The notes below the pieces were generated by a model. That model saw nothing but the letters and a program-made list of their open reading frames with translations, made no database searches and was not told the DNA's origin. From positions 1 through 32,061 of the forward strand of contig NZ_JAKEDR010000014.1 of NCBI RefSeq assembly GCF_023653455.1: a stretch of DNA of 32,061 bases, given 5' to 3'. Below are positions 9,318 to 19,216 of this stretch, piece after piece. Every line of letters starts with the position of its first letter. The stretch's first letter is position 1. The stretch is from Paraclostridium ghonii (GTDB taxonomy: Bacteria > Bacillota > Clostridia > Peptostreptococcales > Peptostreptococcaceae). The translations under genes and the position numbers were made by a program.

Positions 9318-9345
9318 AAAGGAGCTATTAAGCTCCTTTGTTTTT
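9318..9345. terminator. Bidirectional terminator between chrA and clpX
   Basis: A 9-bp perfect stem AAAGGAGCT/AGCTCCTTT with an ATTA loop is followed by GTTTTT on the plus strand and by T-rich sequence on the minus strand. It serves both converging genes; the plus-strand T run reaches into the clpX stop codon (9344-9346). Confidence 0.9.
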
Positions 9346-10594
9346 ATGCACTTTCTTCTTCGTCTTTTAAAACAATAACTGGCTCCGATTCTTCTTTTAC
9401 AGATTGTTCTGTCAGTATTATTTTCTTTATATCATCTCTAGATGGTATTTCATACATTATATCCATCATTATATTCTCGACAATACTTCTTAAACCTCTT
9501 GCACCTGTATTTCTTTCAATAGCTTTTTTAGCTATTCCTCTAAGTGCAGCATCTTCAAACTCAAGTTCAACTCCGTCTAATTCAAATAACTTTTTGAATT
9601 GTTTAACTAAAGAGTTCTTAGGTTCTTTTAATATACTTACTAGAGCCTCTTCATCTAATAGTTCTAAAGTTGCAACTACAGGTATTCTACCTATAAACTC
9701 TGGTATTATACCAAATTTAAGTAAGTCTTCTGTTTGAACTTTTGCATAAATTTTACCAAGATCAATGTCTTTTTTACTTTCTATTTTAGCTCCAAATCCT
9801 AAAGTTTTTTCTCCACCTCTTTTTTGAATTATTCTTTCAATTCCATCAAAGGCTCCTCCTAATATAAATAGTATATTAGTAGTATCTAATTTTAAAAACT
9901 CTTGGTGCGGATGCTTTCTTCCACCTTGTGGCGGAACATTAGCTACAGTTCCTTCTAATATTTTTAGTAGAGCCTGTTGAACCCCTTCTCCACTAACATC
10001 TCTAGTTATAGATGGGTTTTCTGACTTTCTAGCTATTTTATCTATCTCATCTATATATATTATCCCTCTTTCAGCTTTCTCTATATCAAAGTCAGCTGCT
10101 TGTATAAGCTTTAATAATATATTTTCAACATCTTCTCCAACATACCCAGCTTCAGTTAACGATGTTGCATCTGCCATTGCAAATGGTACATTTAAAGTTT
10201 TAGCTAATGTTTGAGCAAGAAGCGTTTTTCCTGATCCAGTAGGTCCTAATAAAAGAATGTTACTTTTTTGTATTTCAACATCTTTATTAGATCCTTTATT
10301 TTTTCCATAAATTCTTTTGTAATGATTGTAAACAGCTACTGATAAAGCTTTTTTAGCTTTTTCTTGCCCTATGACATAATCATTAAGAGTATTCATCATC
10401 TCTTTTGGCTTAGGTAAGTTTACAGCTTCTTCTTCTGTTATCTCTTCAACTTCTTCTTGAATTATTTCGTCACATAACTCAACACATTCATCACATATAT
10501 ATACATTTGGACCTGCAATAAGTCTTCTAACTTGTTCTTGGTTTTTACCGCAGAATGAACATTTTAACTGTCTCTTATCTTCATACTTTGACAT
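9344..10594 (-). CDS. clpX: ClpXP unfoldase ATPase subunit ClpX
   Basis: ClpX is the AAA+ unfoldase that feeds substrates to ClpP. The 416-residue protein has the N-terminal zinc-binding domain (C12, C15, C34, C37), Walker A GPTGSGKT (117-124), the pore loop GYVGED (150-155), Walker B IIYIDEID (178-185), and the IGF-type loop region for ClpP docking near LGFGAKI (the visible triad here is LGF). Length is normal. AGAGGTG lies 6 nt before the ATG. It follows clpP by 17 bp, so the two are cotranscribed. The acidic C-terminal tail (DEEESA) is unremarkable. Confidence 0.97.
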   Translation of the reverse strand: MSKYEDKRQLKCSFCGKNQEQVRRLIAGPNVYICDECVELCDEIIQEEVEEITEEEAVNLPKPKEMMNTLNDYVIGQEKAKKALSVAVYNHYKRIYGKNKGSNKDVEIQKSNILLLGPTGSGKTLLAQTLAKTLNVPFAMADATSLTEAGYVGEDVENILLKLIQAADFDIEKAERGIIYIDEIDKIARKSENPSITRDVSGEGVQQALLKILEGTVANVPPQGGRKHPHQEFLKLDTTNILFILGGAFDGIERIIQKRGGEKTLGFGAKIESKKDIDLGKIYAKVQTEDLLKFGIIPEFIGRIPVVATLELLDEEALVSILKEPKNSLVKQFKKLFELDGVELEFEDAALRGIAKKAIERNTGARGLRSIVENIMMDIMYEIPSRDDIKKIILTEQSVKEESEPVIVLKDEEESA

Positions 10595-10611
10595 ATTAAC
10601 ACCTCTCTTAT

Positions 10612-11196
10612 CTACGGTCTTTTAGTAATTACTTCATCTATTAAACCATATTGCTTAGCTTCTTCAGCACTCATGAAGTTATCACGTTCAGTATCCATTT
10701 TTAATTTTTCTATAGGCTGACCTGTTCTTTCAGCTAATATAGAATTTAACGTTTGTTTCATTTTTACTATTCTATTTGCATGTATTTCTATATCTGTAGC
10801 TTGCCCTCTTGTTCCACCTAGTGGTTGATGTATCATTATCTCACTATTTGGAAGCGCAAATCTTTTTCCTTTTTCTCCTGCTGCCAATAAGAACGCTCCC
10901 ATAGATGCAGCCATTCCTATACATATAGTTGATACGTCTGGTTTTATATATTGCATAGTATCATATATTGCCATACCAGCAGTTATACTTCCTCCTGGAG
11001 AGTTTATGTATAAATGTATATCCTTATCTGGGTCTTCTGCTTCTAGGAATAATAACTGAGCTACTACAAGTCCTGCTGTAGCATCATTCACTTCATCACC
11101 CAAAAATATTATTCTATCTTTTAGAAGTTTTGAATAAATATCGTAAGATCTTTCTCCTCTTCCTGTTTGTTCTACTACTACAGGTACTAATGCCAT
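10612..11196 (-). CDS. clpP: ATP-dependent Clp protease proteolytic subunit ClpP
   Basis: The serine peptidase chamber that partners ClpX and other Clp ATPases. All catalytic residues are present at canonical positions: Ser98 (AASMG), His123 (MIHQPLGG) and Asp172 (ERDNF). Length is 194 residues with a short propeptide (MALVPVV). A run of GGGGG is placed 8 nt before the ATG. It lies 83 bp after tig, and that gap carries a perfect hairpin (11236-11260); it lies 17 bp before clpX. The order tig-clpP-clpX suggests one transcript from the tig promoter, possibly modulated at the hairpin. I see no CtsR operator. Confidence 0.97.
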   Translation of the reverse strand: MALVPVVVEQTGRGERSYDIYSKLLKDRIIFLGDEVNDATAGLVVAQLLFLEAEDPDKDIHLYINSPGGSITAGMAIYDTMQYIKPDVSTICIGMAASMGAFLLAAGEKGKRFALPNSEIMIHQPLGGTRGQATDIEIHANRIVKMKQTLNSILAERTGQPIEKLKMDTERDNFMSAEEAKQYGLIDEVITKRP

Positions 11197-11235
11197 GGAT
11201 TATACCCCCTATCATAATTATCTATATATACAATA

Positions 11236-11260
11236 TACAGTAGCTGTAACAGCTACTGTA
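11236..11260. repeat. Perfect 11-bp hairpin between tig and clpP
   Basis: The arms TACAGTAGCTG and CAGCTACTGTA are exact reverse complements around a TAA loop (TTA in the tig-clpP transcript), and A-T and G-T pairs extend the stem by two more. No T run follows on either strand, so it is not a standard terminator. It sits 20 bp after the tig stop and 40 bp before clpP. Confidence 0.85.
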
Positions 11261-11279
11261 TGAAATATACCTATAATGA

Positions 11280-12566
11280 TTAAACTAACTTAGCACTATC
11301 AACTAATAAATCTATTGTTTTTCTTATTTTTAATTGACCTTTTATATCTTCTAAGTCAGTTGGTCTCATCGCTGATTTTATTTTTTCAACTTCCATGTTG
11401 TACATTTTAGACATCTTTTCAACTTCAGCTTCAACATCATCTTCAGAAATTTCTACGTTTTCAGCTTTAGCTATAGATTCTAATATTAAAGATGATTTAA
11501 CTAGCTTTGTAGCTTCTTCTCTTTTTTCATTTCTTAAATCTTCCATTGATCTTCCTGTCATTTCTAATAATTGCTCTAATTGTAATCCTTGATATTGTAA
11601 TTGGTAGTTAAGTTCCATTAACATATTGTCTATTTGAGTTTCAACCATTGCATTTGGAACTTTTAATTCAGTGCCTTCAGATATTTTCTCAACTAAAGAA
11701 TTTCTCATTTCAGCATCTGCTCTATTTTTAGCTTCTTCTTCTGATTTAGCTTTTAAATCGTTCTTTAACTCTTCTAATGTATTAAATTCTGTTGTATCAG
11801 CTGCAAACTCATCATTTAATTCTGGTAATTCTTTACTTTGTACGTTCTTTACATTAACTTTGAAAGTAGCTGGTTTTCCTGCTAAGTTTTCAGCATGATA
11901 TTCAGCTGGGAACTCAACGTTTACTTCAAATTCTTCACCCTTATTTTTACCTACTAATTGCTCTTCAAATCCTGGTATGAATGTGTTTGATCCTATAGCT
12001 AAGCTATAGTCATCTCCTTTTCCACCTTCAAAAGCAACCCCATCTACAAATCCTTCGAAGTCTATAACCGCAGTGTCTCCATTTTCTATAGCTCTACCTT
12101 CAACATCTACTAATCTAGAAGCTTTGTTTCTCATTTCGTCTAATCTTAAAGTTACTTCATCTTCATTTACAGTATAGTCAGGTTTTGATATTTCTATACC
12201 TTTGTATTCTCCAATTTCGAATTCTGGTTTAACTTCTACATTAACAACCATAACTAATCCATTATCTTTGCTTATTTCTTCTATATCTAAGTCAGGTCTA
12301 TCTATTGGATCTATGTTTAATTCATCTAAAGCTGATGGATATATTTCTGGGAATAACATATCTATAGCATCGTTGTAGAATACTCCTTTTCCATATTGAG
12401 ATTCTATTATTTGCTTAGGTGCTTTACCTTTTCTGAACCCTGATATATTGAATTTCCCTTTATTTTTATTGTAAGCTTTCGTTACTGCACCTTCAAATTT
12501 ATCATTATCAACTGTTATTTTAAAAGTAACTTTGTTACCTTCTTTCTTAAGTAATTCTGCTTTCAT
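11280..12566 (-). CDS. tig: Trigger factor, ribosome-associated chaperone
   Basis: Trigger factor binds ribosomal protein L23 at the exit tunnel and shields nascent chains. The 428-residue protein has the ribosome-binding signature GFRKGKAP (43-50), a FKBP-type prolyl isomerase domain (about 155-240; GDTAVIDFEGFVDG and FIPGFEEQLVG are typical) and a helical C-terminal chaperone domain. AGGAGG lies 9 nt before the ATG, and a sigma-A promoter lies 80-108 bp upstream. It is the first gene of the tig-clpP-clpX run. Confidence 0.97.
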   Translation of the reverse strand: MKAELLKKEGNKVTFKITVDNDKFEGAVTKAYNKNKGKFNISGFRKGKAPKQIIESQYGKGVFYNDAIDMLFPEIYPSALDELNIDPIDRPDLDIEEISKDNGLVMVVNVEVKPEFEIGEYKGIEISKPDYTVNEDEVTLRLDEMRNKASRLVDVEGRAIENGDTAVIDFEGFVDGVAFEGGKGDDYSLAIGSNTFIPGFEEQLVGKNKGEEFEVNVEFPAEYHAENLAGKPATFKVNVKNVQSKELPELNDEFAADTTEFNTLEELKNDLKAKSEEEAKNRADAEMRNSLVEKISEGTELKVPNAMVETQIDNMLMELNYQLQYQGLQLEQLLEMTGRSMEDLRNEKREEATKLVKSSLILESIAKAENVEISEDDVEAEVEKMSKMYNMEVEKIKSAMRPTDLEDIKGQLKIRKTIDLLVDSAKLV

Positions 12567-12644
12567 TATTCTTAATCCTCCTATTGGTTATGTATTCTTT
12601 TATATATAGTATAATAGATTTCGTTACTATAATTTTACTATTTT

Positions 12645-12674
12645 ATTATAACACATTCTTTTTTTTATTTACAA
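12645..12674 (-). promoter_or_regulatory. Sigma-A promoter of tig
   Basis: On the minus strand TTGTAA (12674-12669) and TATAAT (12650-12645) are separated by 18 bp, with TGTG just before the -10. The spacer has a run of eight A residues. The leader would be about 70 nt. Confidence 0.7.
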
Positions 12675-12710
12675 GTACTGCATTGATATGAACTAGCTAT
12701 GAAAAACACT

Positions 12711-13232
12711 TTATTTCATGGCATTTCGACCAAAATATCCCCCTCTGACATTCTTAATATCAGATACTGCCACAAATGCTCTAGAATCATAATTATTTAT
12801 AGTGTTTTGGAAGTTATGAAGCTTCTTTCTATCTAAAACAACTTGTAGGATATACTTTACCCCTTCTCTTCCTCTGCCTTCTATTACTGTAACTCCAAAT
12901 CCATGTTGTCTTAAATACTCTGCAAATTCATCTACATCTTCACCTGTAAAAACTTGAGCTGTTATTAAGCCTATTGCCAATTTTTCCTCAAGAGTTATCC
13001 CAACTACATTACCTGTTGCAAATCCAAGTGCATATGAAATTACTTTTAATATATCTCCCATATTACCTAATACTTTATCCATGGCAAATAGGTATATTAA
13101 AATTTCAAGAAAACCAATACAAAATGCAAACTTCTTTTTACCTTTAACTACAAATATAGTTCTAATTGTTGCTAATGTTACATCTGAACATTTAGCTAAA
13201 AATATGAGTAAATACCCCAAAACAAATTCCAT
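12711..13232 (-). CDS. UPF0316 membrane protein (DUF5698/DUF2179)
   Basis: A 173-residue protein of the YebE/UPF0316 family. It has three hydrophobic segments (about 3-22, 35-52, 60-80) followed by a soluble C-terminal DUF2179 domain containing VTVIEGRGREGVKYILQVVLDRK. That domain resembles ligand-binding modules also found at the end of YitT proteins. The molecular function is unknown. A GGGGGG run lies 8 nt before the ATG, and the gene follows the phosphodiesterase gene by 22 bp, so it is cotranscribed with the rph-rdgB fusion. Family assignment is confident; any role would be a guess. Confidence 0.85.
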   Translation of the reverse strand: MEFVLGYLLIFLAKCSDVTLATIRTIFVVKGKKKFAFCIGFLEILIYLFAMDKVLGNMGDILKVISYALGFATGNVVGITLEEKLAIGLITAQVFTGEDVDEFAEYLRQHGFGVTVIEGRGREGVKYILQVVLDRKKLHNFQNTINNYDSRAFVAVSDIKNVRGGYFGRNAMK

Positions 13233-13254
13233 TTGCTAGCCCCCCTAAATTAAT

Positions 13255-13725
13255 TTATAATCTTATCTCCTCAATACTCACATTATCACTAGATATTTCT
13301 AATATAACAAAACTTCTATGATTTACTCCTCTTGGTAATGATGTGCTACCTGGGTTTATGTATAATATGTTATCTTTTTCTTTTGCTAATGGTGTATGCG
13401 TATGTCCAAATATTACAATATCTGCACATATATCTTTAGCTTTTTTTTGTAACTGATCAATCCCATATTTAACTCCATACTTATGCCCATGACAAACAAA
13501 TATATTTTTATTTTCTAATTCAAACACTAATTCATCTTCTATATTTTCAAAGTCACAATTCCCTCTAACCGCCATAATTGAAACTCCAGTCATCTTATGA
13601 ATATACTTTGAATCTACAAAATTATCTCCCGCATGTATAATTAAGTCACATTCTTTTAAATACACAAGTGTTTGATCTATAAATTTATTCATTCTATGTG
13701 TGTCACTTATTACCCCGACTTTCAT
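13255..13725 (-). CDS. YfcE/MJ0936-type metallophosphodiesterase
   Basis: A compact calcineurin-like phosphoesterase of 156 residues with all metal-binding motifs in order: GVISDTHR (D-x-H, 4-11), AGDN (36-39), RGNCD (54-58), VCHGH (77-81) and FGHTHTP (106-112). Relatives hydrolyse phosphodiester model substrates with two metal ions; the physiological substrate is unsettled. The ATG shares one base with the TAA stop of the upstream RNase PH-RdgB gene (TAATG), so translation is coupled and a link to nucleotide or RNA turnover is reasonable but inferred. Confidence 0.9.
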   Translation of the reverse strand: MKVGVISDTHRMNKFIDQTLVYLKECDLIIHAGDNFVDSKYIHKMTGVSIMAVRGNCDFENIEDELVFELENKNIFVCHGHKYGVKYGIDQLQKKAKDICADIVIFGHTHTPLAKEKDNILYINPGSTSLPRGVNHRSFVILEISSDNVSIEEIRL

Positions 13726-15074
13726 TATTTCAATATCCTTTTATTGAATTCATTCTTCATAAGTTTTAGAGAATTTGCTCTATGGCTTATTGAATTCTTT
13801 ATTGAACTAGGTAATTCTCCAAATGTCTTGTTGTATTTATCAACTATAAATAAAGGATCGTATCCAAATCCATTTTCACCTTTTTCCTCAAATGCTATCA
13901 TTCCCTCGCAAGTTCCTCTTACAACAAACTCTTTTCCACTTGGGAATACTACTGCAATGGCTGATACGAATCTTCCTGTTCTTTTACTCATAGGTACATT
14001 TTTCATAGATTTTACAAGTTTTTCTCTATTTTGCTCATCAGTTGCATTTTCTCCAGCATATCTAGCAGAATAAACGCCTGGTTTTTTCCCTAAAGCATCA
14101 ACTTCAAGCCCTGAATCATCTGCTATAGCTACCATATTTGTAGCTTTAGCTATAGTTCTTGCTTTTATAAGTGCATTATGCTCAAATGTGTGTCCATCCT
14201 CTACTATTTCTATTCCATCTAAATCAACATCTTTTAGAGAATGTATTTCGCAGTCAAAACCCTCTAGTATAGCTGAAATCTCTTCTAATTTATGAGCATT
14301 ATTTGTAGCTATAACAACTTCACTTGGAACTTCTTCCCCAAGCACTTCACTTGCTATATTTCCTAATGCTCTTCTTTGAGCTTTAATAAGCTCTTTATTA
14401 CCTTTTTCTCCTAACTCAAGCAGTGCATTTAAGTCACTTCTACTAAATGGTGATTCTTCTCCAGTTCCTTGAACTTCTACAAACTCACCTTTATCTGTCA
14501 TTATTACATTCATATCAACATGTGCATTAGAATCTTCTTCATAGCATAAATCTAGAATATGTTCGCCATTTACTATTCCTACACTTATAGCTGACACGAA
14601 ATTTCTTATAGGTAAAGTTTTTATTTGCTTATTTTCATATAAAGAGTATATAGCCTCTGCTACAGCTACGAAAGCACCTGTTATAGATGCAGTTCTAGTT
14701 CCTCCATCAGCTTGAATTACATCACAATCTACCCATATAGTTCTTTCTCCTATTTTAGATAAATCAATAACAGATCTTATTGCTCTTCCTATTAATCTTT
14801 GTATCTCTTGAGTTCTTCCATCAACTTTACCCCTTGAAGACTCTCTTATTTTTCTTTGATGTGTAGATCTTGGTAACATAGAATACTCTGCATTTATCCA
14901 TCCAGTTCCTGTATTTCTTAAGAAAGGAGGTACTTTATCTTCTATAGAAGCTGTACAGATAACTTTAGTTTCTCCCATTTCAATTAGCACAGATCCTTCT
15001 GCATATCTAGTAAAGTTTCTAGTTATTTTAACTGGTCTTATTTCATCATTTTTTCTACCACTAATTCTTGTCAT
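13725..15074 (-). CDS. rph: Fused RNase PH and RdgB/HAM1 NTP pyrophosphatase
   Basis: A 449-residue bifunctional protein. Residues 1-about 245 are RNase PH, a phosphorolytic exonuclease that trims tRNA 3' ends ([10 protein letters not shown] start, [43 protein letters not shown]). Residues about 252-449 are the house-cleaning pyrophosphatase that destroys ITP/XTP ([47 protein letters not shown]). The junction is short ([10 protein letters not shown]), with no stop or frame change, so it is a true fusion. The two genes are adjacent in many Firmicutes and fused in some clostridia. AGAGGT lies 8 nt before the ATG. It heads a three-gene run with the phosphodiesterase and the UPF0316 gene. Confidence 0.95.
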   Translation of the reverse strand: MTRISGRKNDEIRPVKITRNFTRYAEGSVLIEMGETKVICTASIEDKVPPFLRNTGTGWINAEYSMLPRSTHQRKIRESSRGKVDGRTQEIQRLIGRAIRSVIDLSKIGERTIWVDCDVIQADGGTRTASITGAFVAVAEAIYSLYENKQIKTLPIRNFVSAISVGIVNGEHILDLCYEEDSNAHVDMNVIMTDKGEFVEVQGTGEESPFSRSDLNALLELGEKGNKELIKAQRRALGNIASEVLGEEVPSEVVIATNNAHKLEEISAILEGFDCEIHSLKDVDLDGIEIVEDGHTFEHNALIKARTIAKATNMVAIADDSGLEVDALGKKPGVYSARYAGENATDEQNREKLVKSMKNVPMSKRTGRFVSAIAVVFPSGKEFVVRGTCEGMIAFEEKGENGFGYDPLFIVDKYNKTFGELPSSIKNSISHRANSLKLMKNEFNKRILK

Positions 15075-15246
15075 TTATATTACCTCTTTCAAACATATTT
15101 TAATCCCTAGGGAATTGCATTTAGTCCTGAATTATTGATTAATTAACTTACCCGAACTATAATTCAAATATTGTATTTACTATAATATATTAGCATTATT
15201 TAACTCTAATTAGTAGTAATTTGTTAATATAATTTCCGCAATATTT

Positions 15247-17274
<2,028 letters not shown>

Positions 17275-17329
17275 TCACCTCTTTTAAAATCTCTGTAAAA
17301 TTGCCTTGATTTCAATGCAATACTCTCTT

Positions 17330-17338
17330 AGTATACCA
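17330..17338 (-). promoter_or_regulatory. Extended -10 promoter of ligA
   Basis: TGGTATACT on the minus strand is a TGn-extended -10 about 65 bp before the ligA ATG. A TTGTAA element lies 20 bp further upstream, too far for an optimal -35. The D-2-hydroxyacid dehydrogenase gene ends only 32 bp away, so read-through is also possible; I see no terminator between them. Confidence 0.5.
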
Positions 17339-17369
17339 TAATTTAATTTTTAAAATTACAACTTAACTC

Positions 17370-18305
17370 TTAATATCCTTTTTGAATATCTACAATATTT
17401 TTAAGTTGTTTTTTATTTATATAGTTATTTAAATTTTCATGTATAGTTTTAAATGTTCTATATCTATTTTGATTAGATATCCATGAATTATGTGGAGTTA
17501 TAGTCACATTTTCAAAATCCCAAAGTTTACTTTCTTTATTTAATGGCTCATGTTCAAATACATCTAAACAAACTCCTTTAAATTTACTTATATTATTTAT
17601 TAAATCATACTCATTTATTATATTTCCTCTTCCAACATTTATAATTACCGAACCATTTTTCATATTTTTTAACTTTTCATCATCAATCATTCCTACAGTC
17701 TCTTTTGTTGATGGTAATGTAAGAACTACTACATCACATTCCTTTAACTCACTATCTATATTATCTATGGAAATACATTTATCAAATCCTTCAATATCTC
17801 TACCATCTGTATTAACTCCATAAATATAAGTTCCAAATGGTTTTAATCTATCAGCTGCATTTTTTGCAATTGTTCCAGTACCTATAAACAGTATTTTTTT
17901 ATAAGTCAATTCTTCTAAATGTGTATTTAATTCCCATTTATTTCTACTTTGATTTTCATACATTTGCTTAGTATTTTTATATACATTTAAGATATACATA
18001 ACTATATATTCTGCCATAGGTATACTATAGTTTCCTTTATTGTTGCATACCAAAATATTATTTTTTATAACTATGTCTTTTGGTATTTGATCTATTCCTA
18101 CACTACTAAGCTGAATCAATTTTAAATTTGCTAATTTAGATATATCTAGAGTCTTAAATGGATTATATCCTAGCAGTACCTCTGTATCTTTTATTTCATC
18201 ATTTACTACGGCATTAGGCTCATTCATATATATTACTTCATATCCTAAGTCCTCTAGTTTTTCTATTTCATCATCTCTATACTTATTTGTAACTAATAAT
18301 TTCAT
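17370..18305 (-). CDS. D-2-hydroxyacid dehydrogenase family protein
   Basis: A 311-residue NAD(P)-dependent oxidoreductase of the D-isomer 2-hydroxyacid dehydrogenase family. The Rossmann motif GTGTIA is at 142-147, and the catalytic Arg226 (NVGRGN), Glu251 (DVFE) and His272 (PHNSW) are present. After the second strand the sequence is YGVNTDGR, without the usual acidic residue at its end, so NADP use is possible. The substrate is unknown; the family includes hydroxypyruvate, phosphoglycerate and 2-oxoacid reductases. GGGAGGAG lies 7 nt before the ATG. A strong terminator-like hairpin on the same strand sits 60 bp before the start, so expression may be controlled by attenuation. It differs clearly from ldhA at 29325. 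Confidence 0.9.
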   Translation of the reverse strand: MKLLVTNKYRDDEIEKLEDLGYEVIYMNEPNAVVNDEIKDTEVLLGYNPFKTLDISKLANLKLIQLSSVGIDQIPKDIVIKNNILVCNNKGNYSIPMAEYIVMYILNVYKNTKQMYENQSRNKWELNTHLEELTYKKILFIGTGTIAKNAADRLKPFGTYIYGVNTDGRDIEGFDKCISIDNIDSELKECDVVVLTLPSTKETVGMIDDEKLKNMKNGSVIINVGRGNIINEYDLINNISKFKGVCLDVFEHEPLNKESKLWDFENVTITPHNSWISNQNRYRTFKTIHENLNNYINKKQLKNIVDIQKGY

Positions 18306-18363
18306 AATGCATCTCCTCCCTCAAATAATGATTAATTATATTTTACCTAAAAATAAAAAATAA

Positions 18364-18395
18364 AAGTCCTTTAATTATAAATAATTAAAGGACTT
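18364..18395 (-). terminator. Terminator-like hairpin just upstream of the dehydrogenase gene
   Basis: Two exact 15-bp arms (AAGTCCTTTAATTAT / ATAATTAAAGGACTT) with a 2-nt centre are followed on the minus strand by TTATTTTTTATTTTT. The T run ends about 20 bp before the ribosome binding site of the gene at 18305. The plus-strand side lacks a comparable T run, so its direction is toward the dehydrogenase. Confidence 0.8.
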
Positions 18396-18407
18396 AATCT
18401 ATTTTAT

Positions 18408-18458
18408 ATAAATACACTATTTTTAAATGCCATCACTGAGGTGTTATTGTGTATTTAT
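18408..18458. repeat. 10-bp inverted repeat in the divergent leader
   Basis: ATAAATACAC (18408-18417) and GTGTATTTAT (18449-18458) are exact reverse complements around a 31-nt centre that holds the only mixed-composition stretch of the region (CACCTCAGTGATGGCA on the minus strand). It could be a leader stem before the terminator hairpin, or an operator between the two divergent genes. Confidence 0.6.
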
Positions 18459-18560
18459 TTAATAATATATTGTCCAAATTTTTTTTATTTATTAGTTTAT
18501 ATTTTAAAAATAAGTTAATACTTTTAATATAGTAATTTTATTTTTACAAGGGGTGATTGT

Positions 18561-19022
18561 GTGCTAAAACTTCATCATGAAAATAGTTTAAGGTATTATC
18601 TAGAAAGTTATAAAATAAATAATATGTTTGAAATAAATCTAAATTCTCATATGGAACTACATTGCTTTAATAAAAACGAACTGATTGTTTTAAAAAACAC
18701 TTTTCCTGACTATATATATTTTTTTGTAGAAGGTAGTGCTGTTAAATTAGAAAATTTATATAGTAATAACGATATTATTAAACCTTCTATAAATAATTTA
18801 AATGTAATTGGTTCTTTAGAGTTGTTTACTCAAAATAAATTTGAATATAGTTTAAGGGCTTTAGATGAATGTATATGTATAGCAATACCTTTACCTATAA
18901 TAAAAGATATTGCATTTAAAGATACTACTTTTCTAACATATTTTTGTAAAAATTTCGCAAATTCTATTTACAATAATAGTTTAGAAGTACCTTTTTTAAA
19001 TAAAGAAAAAGATGCTATATAG
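18561..19022 (+). CDS. Crp/YeiL-like cyclic-nucleotide-binding domain protein without a DNA-binding domain
   Basis: A 153-residue protein that resembles the effector half of Crp/Fnr-type regulators (YeiL-like). The beta-roll pattern is seen in IYFFVEGSAVKLE (about 51-63) and LNVIGSLELFTQNKFEYSLRALDECICIAIPLPIIKDI, followed by the start of the long dimerisation helix (LTYFCKNFANSIYNN). Regulators of this family are about 220 residues and end with a winged helix; here the protein stops right after the helix, inside a hairpin and 17 bp before a terminator, so no winged helix is hidden in another frame. Translation starts at GTG 18561 behind AAGGGGTGATT. It diverges from the dehydrogenase at 17370-18305. 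It may be a truncated regulator or a stand-alone sensor or anti-regulator. Confidence 0.65.
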   Translation: MLKLHHENSLRYYLESYKINNMFEINLNSHMELHCFNKNELIVLKNTFPDYIYFFVEGSAVKLENLYSNNDIIKPSINNLNVIGSLELFTQNKFEYSLRALDECICIAIPLPIIKDIAFKDTTFLTYFCKNFANSIYNNSLEVPFLNKEKDAI

Positions 19023-19068
19023 CATCTTTATAAAAGGGAATAGATAGTTTTAAAGTCTATCTATTTTT
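19008..19068 (+). terminator. Double hairpin terminator of the Crp-like gene
   Basis: The first hairpin is a perfect 22-nt palindrome with arms AAAGATGCTAT/ATAGCATCTTT at 19008-19029 that contains the stop codon. The second has arms AATAGATAG (19039-19047) and CTATCTATT (19057-19065) followed by a T run, which is a standard intrinsic terminator. Confidence 0.85.
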
Positions 19069-19100
19069 ATATAGAGTTTTTTATTTGTACTAAATAAAAC

Positions 19101-19134
19101 AAAAAAAACCATGAAAGTTTTAAAACCTTCATGG
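19101..19134 (-). terminator. Intrinsic terminator of the sigma-54 activator gene
   Basis: On the minus strand the arms CCATGAA/TTCATGG, with inner AAAA/TTTT pairing, are followed by eight T residues (19108-19101). The hairpin lies about 80 bp after the stop codon of the activator gene. Confidence 0.85.
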
Positions 19135-19216
19135 CTTCTTTGAATCATATGTACTTTATACCATAATAATATCAGAACTACTTAGTATTTGCAACTAAAT
19201 AATTTATTTTATTTAA

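Noticed and set aside
13672..14073. 133-codon plus-strand frame
   Set aside because: It is antisense to the RNase PH-RdgB fusion and the phosphodiesterase, both of which have complete catalytic motifs.
15075..15246. Promoter or regulatory element before the RNase PH-RdgB gene
   Set aside because: There are several TATA-like boxes in AT-rich sequence and a short TCCCTAGGGA palindrome near 15104-15114, but no -35/-10 pair stands out.
18408..18458. Known riboswitch class before the D-2-hydroxyacid dehydrogenase
   Set aside because: I compared by eye with SAM, TPP, purine, fluoride, c-di-GMP and T-box signatures; none of the conserved cores is present, so no class is named.
19008..19029. Frameshift hiding a winged helix after the Crp-like gene
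   Set aside because: The bases after the stop are two hairpins and a terminator; none of the three frames continues with a helix-turn-helix.
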